This document shows positions 5,430-8,832 of a stretch of DNA of 8,832 nucleotides, one piece after another. The notes beneath the pieces were generated by a model. That model searched no databases, was not told the origin of the DNA, and saw nothing but the letters and a program-made list of their open reading frames with translations. Position 1 is the first letter of the stretch, and each line of letters opens with the position of its first letter. Source of the DNA: an uncultured Eubacteriales bacterium (GTDB taxonomy: Bacteria; Bacillota; Clostridia; Christensenellales; Aristaeellaceae); assembly GCA_900548125.1 (NCBI GenBank), contig URJN01000080.1, forward strand, positions 1 to 8,832, in the 5' to 3' direction. The position numbers and the translations under genes were made by a program.

Positions 5430-6664
5430 TGAGCTGGGTGCGTGCGCTGGTCAACTCGATTTGGGCATTGTTTACCACGGATCATATGACGCTGCTGGAA
5501 TTCCTGGGCAAAAACTGGGTGATGCTCGTGGTCATCATGCTCGCGGCGGGGCTGGTGATCGATTGGCTGGTGTGGCTGGTTCGCTGGAAGCCCTATCATC
5601 TCTGGGCACGCCGCGTACGCCGTTTTCTGCATCTGCCCTCCCCGGAAGAAGAAGAGGAAGAAGAACGGAAGCAGCGCAAAAAGGCAAAACGTCAGCCGAG
5701 CGCGCCTGCCGAAGAAGCGCAATGGGATGAATCTGATGAGGAACAGTGGCTTCCGCTGGAACAGCCGCGGCTGGATGCACGGCAGGAGCAGGAGGTCATG
5801 CGTCAGGCGGAAAGCGTTCCGGATGCCGAACTGGGCGCGTATCCGGGCATGAAATACGGCGCACAGGCGGCACCGCGCGAGAACATGGAAAGCACGCAGC
5901 GTTATGCTGCTGTACACAGCGAAGGTCCGGGCGCGGCGGAGGTCGAGCGGCGCAAGGCGGAAATCGCCGCGTGGCAATTGCAGATGCAGGAGGAAGCACG
6001 GCAGAAAGCCGAAGCCGAACGCGCCGCAAGAGAAGAGAAACAGCGCAGAATTGCCGCGCAGAAAGCCTACGAGGAGGAGCAGCGCAGGATTGCCGCGCAG
6101 AAAGCCTGCGAGGAGGAGCAGCGCAGGATTGCCGCGCAGAAAGCCTGCGAGGAGGAGCAGCGCAGAATCGCCGCGCAGAAAGCCTACGAGGACGAACAGG
6201 CACGGCTTGCTCAGGAGGAATATCAGAGGCAGTTGGCTGAATACGAGCGGCAGAAGGCACAGTATGAGCAGGACATGGCGCGATATCGTCAGGAAAAAGC
6301 GGCGTATGACGCGCAAATGGCACAGCAGAGTCAGCAGAATACAGCGGAAACGACTTCCGCGCGCCGCCGCCGCGCGCCCCAGCGTCCGATGACGTACAGC
6401 GACTATGTGACCGGAGAAACGGTCGAAAATCTGCCCGATCCGCCCCGCTGGCCGCAGGTGCAGCAGGCGGCAGAGCAGACCAGAGCGACGGCGGAAAAGT
6501 CCGCGAAAGCGAAAAAGCAAGGCGGACTGATGGGACGCATGGCGAAGCTCATCGAGGAAGAGGATGAGAACGATGTTTCCGGCATCGCGTCGCTTCCGCC
6601 GCGTGTGAATGTTCACGATGCGTATCGTCCCGCCAAGACACCGCAGAAAACAAGGAAACGGTGA
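5393..6664 (+). CDS. Single-pass membrane protein with long repetitive coiled coil
   Basis: A 423-residue protein I cannot assign to a named family. Layout: an amphipathic N-terminal stretch (1-34); one strong transmembrane helix (about 42-63, WVMLVVIMLAAGLVIDWLVWLV) followed by a basic patch (R/K at 64-77, which argues for a cytoplasmic C-terminus); an acidic run of seven Glu (85-91); a Q/E/A-rich linker; a long charged helix (about 184-312); then a disordered tail with a basic RRRRAPQR segment. The helix contains four 13-residue repeats (214-265) and then a heptad series with Tyr at 277, 284, 291, 298 and 305. The SD GGAGG (5384-5388) is 4 nt from the ATG. Its stop overlaps the start region of the mannosyltransferase gene. 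Possible roles are scaffold, spacer or TolA-like linker, all inferred from shape only. Confidence 0.85.
   Translation: MGTLADSLFNVLMSWVRALVNSIWALFTTDHMTLLEFLGKNWVMLVVIMLAAGLVIDWLVWLVRWKPYHLWARRVRRFLHLPSPEEEEEEERKQRKKAKRQPSAPAEEAQWDESDEEQWLPLEQPRLDARQEQEVMRQAESVPDAELGAYPGMKYGAQAAPRENMESTQRYAAVHSEGPGAAEVERRKAEIAAWQLQMQEEARQKAEAERAAREEKQRRIAAQKAYEEEQRRIAAQKACEEEQRRIAAQKACEEEQRRIAAQKAYEDEQARLAQEEYQRQLAEYERQKAQYEQDMARYRQEKAAYDAQMAQQSQQNTAETTSARRRRAPQRPMTYSDYVTGETVENLPDPPRWPQVQQAAEQTRATAEKSAKAKKQGGLMGRMAKLIEEEDENDVSGIASLPPRVNVHDAYRPAKTPQKTRKR
6032..6187 (+). repeat. Four tandem 39-bp units (13-residue repeat) in the coiled-coil gene
   Basis: Four in-frame copies of a 39-bp unit begin at 6032, 6071, 6110 and 6149, encoding variants of EEEQRRIAAQKA followed by Cys or Tyr. 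The two middle copies are identical base for base; the first differs from them at five positions and the last at three. A degenerate fifth copy follows (EDEQARLAQ). Perfect identity of the central pair points to recent duplication by slippage or unequal exchange, so copy number may vary between strains. Confidence 0.93.
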
Positions 6665-7941
6665 ACGTCATGACCGACGCGGGAAAACAGATTTTACAAA
6701 TGATGACCGCCGCAGCGTCCATTTTGCTCATGGGCGCATGCGGCGTTCAATTATGGTTCAGACTGACCCGACTGATGCGCGGGCAGGAAACAGCAGACGG
6801 TTTGGCGAAGAAACAAAGTTCAATTCCTCTGCGTCGGATGGCGTGGGCGGCGGGCGTTGCGCTGCTCAGTCGGTTGGCTGCCATGCTGCTGGCGTATGGC
6901 TTTTACCGCGTGCTGGGCGTGGGCGAACTGTCCTTTGCCGATTCGTTTGAGCAGCTCTGGCTGCATTGGGACACGCGCCACTATATTGGCATCGCGCAGG
7001 ATGGCTACACCGCCGTCGGCGACGAGCGGCTCAGGCTGGTATTCTTTCCGCTGTATCCGCTGCTGATGCGGCTGGTTTCACCGCTGACGGGCGGAAATCT
7101 GTTTGCGGCGGGGACGGCGGTTTCACTGGTCTGCTCGGCGGCAGCGGCGGCGTTGCTCTATGACTTGGCGCAGATGCAGCTCGGTGAGCGGGGCGCACGG
7201 CTGGCGGTCGCCTATTTCCTGCTGAACCCCTTGAGTGTCTTTTTGGGATGCGTATATACGGAAGCCCTGTTCATCTGCCTGACGCTGGCGGCGGTCTGCC
7301 TGCTTCGGCGCGGGCATCCGTGGGCGGCGGCGCTGTGCGGCATGTTCAGCGCGCTGACGCGCATGCCGGGGGTTATCGTTTCCGGTCTGTTCATTATCGC
7401 GTTCCTTGCCAAGATACCGCGGGAGGGCGTGAAGGCGAAGGCGTTGCTTGCCTGCGTGGGTCAGGTTCTGCTGGTTTTCTGCGGGCTGTTCATCTACTGG
7501 GCAATCAACTGGGCGGTCACGGGCGATCCGATGATGTACCTGACCTATCAAAGGGAAAACTGGTATCAGGAGGCGGGTTCCTTCTGGCAATCCGCCGGAC
7601 AGACGATGTACTACATTCTTTCGACGTTCGGCGAGGACGATTGGCTGTTTACATGGGTGTTTCAGGGGCTGGCAATGGCATATATGTATACCATGCTGGC
7701 ATTTGAGCAGAAAAAGCTCCCGTTTGATCTGGCGGCGTACAGCTTTGTCTATGTCGCGATCGTGCTTTCGCCGACGTGGCTGCTTTCCGGCGCACGGTAT
7801 CTGTATGCACTCTGCGCCCTGCCGCTGATGCAGGCGAGTGCATTCCGAAAAAAGGATGCGCATGTGATCATGCTGTGCATCAGCGGGGCGCTGCTGCTGT
7901 GGTTTATATTCGGATATACGATTGCGATTCTGGTATTTTAG
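6661..7941 (+). CDS. PIG-V-like GT-C mannosyltransferase family membrane protein
   Basis: A 426-residue polytopic protein of the family related to eukaryotic GPI mannosyltransferase 2 (PIG-V). These GT-C enzymes use polyprenyl-phosphate sugars and act on the outer side of the membrane. Diagnostic motifs are HWDTRHYIGIAQDGY (102-116), which holds the acidic catalytic residue D104 in the first large loop, FFPLYP (128-133), and near the C-terminus SPTWLLSGARYLY. About ten transmembrane segments are visible, including one additional N-terminal helix (about 15-33) before a basic loop. The start may be GTG 6661 (AAGGA at 6652-6656, 4 nt away) or ATG 6670; both overlap or nearly touch the preceding stop, so translation is coupled. 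The TVP38-like gene follows after 15 nt. Sugar donor and acceptor are unknown. Confidence 0.82.
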   Translation: MNVMTDAGKQILQMMTAAASILLMGACGVQLWFRLTRLMRGQETADGLAKKQSSIPLRRMAWAAGVALLSRLAAMLLAYGFYRVLGVGELSFADSFEQLWLHWDTRHYIGIAQDGYTAVGDERLRLVFFPLYPLLMRLVSPLTGGNLFAAGTAVSLVCSAAAAALLYDLAQMQLGERGARLAVAYFLLNPLSVFLGCVYTEALFICLTLAAVCLLRRGHPWAAALCGMFSALTRMPGVIVSGLFIIAFLAKIPREGVKAKALLACVGQVLLVFCGLFIYWAINWAVTGDPMMYLTYQRENWYQEAGSFWQSAGQTMYYILSTFGEDDWLFTWVFQGLAMAYMYTMLAFEQKKLPFDLAAYSFVYVAIVLSPTWLLSGARYLYALCALPLMQASAFRKKDAHVIMLCISGALLLWFIFGYTIAILVF

Positions 7942-7956
7942 AGAGGCTTTATTCAG

Positions 7957-8661
7957 ATGAAAGAACACAGAAAAACCGTGCGCAGGCTCGTCGTTGCGCT
8001 TGCCGTGATTGCGGCGCTGGCGGGATGCGGCTATGCGCTCTGGAAAACGGGCGTCTTTGAGCGCATCAACTCGGTGGAAGAGCTGCGCGAGGTCATTTCC
8101 GGCGCGGGCGCATGGGCGGGCGTCGTGTACTTCTTCTTGCAGATGATGACGGTCATTGTCGCGCCGATCCCGAGCAACATTTCGATGATGGCGGGCGCGT
8201 TGGCACTGGGATTTTGGAAAGCGATGATTTTAGGCGTGCTGGCGGTGGTTGCCGGTTCGATGATCGTTTTTCTGGCGGCGCGTGCGCTAGGGCGGAACGC
8301 GATTCAGCGTTTTCTGGACAAGGGCGTGATGGACAAGTATCTGCCGGTCATCGAGGAGAAGCAGGACATGTTTCTCTTTCTGACGATGCTGTTTCCGTTT
8401 TTTCCGGACGATGCGCTGTGCATGCTGGCGGGGCTGACGAATATCTCGCTGGGGCGGTTTACGGCGATTATGATACTGGCGCGTCCGTGGGGGTTGATTG
8501 TTGCGGCGCTGCTGGGAAGCGGTTCGCTGAGCCTGCCAATCTGGGCATGGGTGATTCTGGGCGCGGTCGGCGTCTGCATCTTCTATTTTGCGCTGAAGTA
8601 CAGCAGCGAAATCGAAGACAAGCTCTTTACGTTTGTGCGGAAGGTAACGAAGAGAAAGTGA
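7957..8661 (+). CDS. TVP38/TMEM64 family (VTT/DedA-type) membrane protein
   Basis: A 234-residue integral membrane protein of the TVP38/TMEM64 family. It has an N-terminal helix (about 9-29) and an intervening soluble stretch, then the VTT core. The core shows APIPSNISMMAGALALGFW (re-entrant loop with conserved prolines) followed by a Gly-rich helix with RALGR, and the second half-repeat FPFFPDDALCMLAGLTNISLGRF. Two further helices follow, then a basic tail. Related DedA/VTT proteins have been tied to flipping of polyprenyl-phosphate or phospholipids; which applies here is not known. The ATG lies 10 nt after GAGAGG (7941-7946), which overlaps the preceding stop, so it is cotranscribed with the glycosyltransferase. 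No T-tract terminator is seen directly downstream. Confidence 0.9.
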   Translation: MKEHRKTVRRLVVALAVIAALAGCGYALWKTGVFERINSVEELREVISGAGAWAGVVYFFLQMMTVIVAPIPSNISMMAGALALGFWKAMILGVLAVVAGSMIVFLAARALGRNAIQRFLDKGVMDKYLPVIEEKQDMFLFLTMLFPFFPDDALCMLAGLTNISLGRFTAIMILARPWGLIVAALLGSGSLSLPIWAWVILGAVGVCIFYFALKYSSEIEDKLFTFVRKVTKRK

Positions 8662-8676
8662 CGGGGGTGGGGGACG

Positions 8677-8823
8677 TTGAGGGCTCTGCCCTCAAGCTCC
8701 CGGCAGGGAACTGAGTTCCCTGCACCCTTCACTACGCTATCGCTTCGCGATAGCTGGGGGAAAATGGAATATGACTTTAAGCCGCCGCGAAGCGGAGATG
8801 GGGTTTGGGGATGAAATCCCCAA
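8677..8823. repeat. Array of five triloop hairpins, probable dispersed intergenic repeat
   Basis: The non-coding stretch after the last gene is packed with inverted repeats, each with a 3-nt loop: 8677-8684/8688-8695 (8 bp, loop TCT), 8703-8711/8715-8723 (9 bp, loop TGA), 8736-8743/8747-8754 (8 bp, loop TTC), a weak 8785-8788/8792-8795 (4 bp, loop GAA) and 8805-8812/8816-8823 (8 bp, loop GAA). None has a T-tract, so they are not standard terminators. The style resembles intergenic palindromic repeats dispersed in clostridial genomes. It may extend past the right edge. Confidence 0.68.
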
Positions 8824-8832
8824 GCGGGGTAT

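Noticed and set aside
6032..6187. Tandem 39-bp units as a CRISPR-like array
   Set aside because: Units are contiguous without spacers, are in frame and encode a helix repeat.
5375..6616. A 413-codon minus-strand open frame opposite the coiled-coil gene
   Set aside because: Its translation is a low-complexity Leu/Phe/Arg string with repeats that mirror the plus-strand repeat; it has no sensible start site. It stays open because the plus-strand gene is Glu/Gln/Ala-rich.

Overview
The window looks like a chromosomal segment from a moderately GC-rich Bacillota, most likely class Clostridia. The grounds are strong AAGGAG/GGGAGG-type ribosome binding sites before most genes, TTG and GTG starts, compact Rho-independent terminators, and a Gram-positive gene set: a WalJ/YycJ-type metallo-hydrolase, the diadenylate cyclase pair cdaA-cdaR, and a DUF378 protein. 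No phage, transposase, CRISPR array, tRNA or rRNA gene was seen. The genus cannot be fixed from the sequence alone.

Layout. At 1-107 is the tail of an upstream plus-strand transcript ending in a clear terminator (80-100). At 119-1212 a minus-strand pair follows: a WalJ-like metallo-beta-lactamase-fold hydrolase, then a small ribbon-helix-helix-like protein. A divergent region (1213-1293) separates it from a plus-strand pair at 1294-2516: an unrecognised 100-residue protein overlapping by 4 nt a glutamyl-Q tRNA(Asp) synthetase. Next comes a DUF378 membrane protein (2610-2828) whose ribosome binding site lies in the arm of a hairpin, followed by a hairpin terminator. The cdaA-cdaR operon (2992-5173) has its own promoter -10 element and a strong terminator at 5223-5254. 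After that come a small basic ORF (5274-5429), a membrane-anchored coiled-coil protein with a 13-residue tandem repeat and a tyrosine heptad ladder (5393-6664), a PIG-V-like GT-C mannosyltransferase (6661-7941) and a TVP38/TMEM64-family membrane protein (7957-8661). The last three are tightly packed and probably cotranscribed. The window ends in a 170-base non-coding stretch holding four strong triloop hairpins and one weak one.

How the genes may work together. CdaA makes cyclic di-AMP and CdaR is its membrane-anchored regulator, which in Bacillota ties second-messenger synthesis to osmolyte and cell-wall homeostasis. The usual third partner glmM is not directly downstream. GluQRS modifies queuosine-bearing tRNA(Asp). 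The 5393-8661 cluster is entirely envelope-related: a polytopic lipid-linked sugar transferase, a DedA/VTT-type protein of a superfamily linked to lipid-carrier or phospholipid handling, and a single-pass coiled-coil protein. A shared role in surface glycan or lipid-carrier biology is inference from adjacency only.

The least explained signals are the coiled-coil protein (repeat plus Tyr ladder), the small basic ORF in front of it, the SD-sequestering hairpin before the DUF378 gene, and the hairpin array at the right end.
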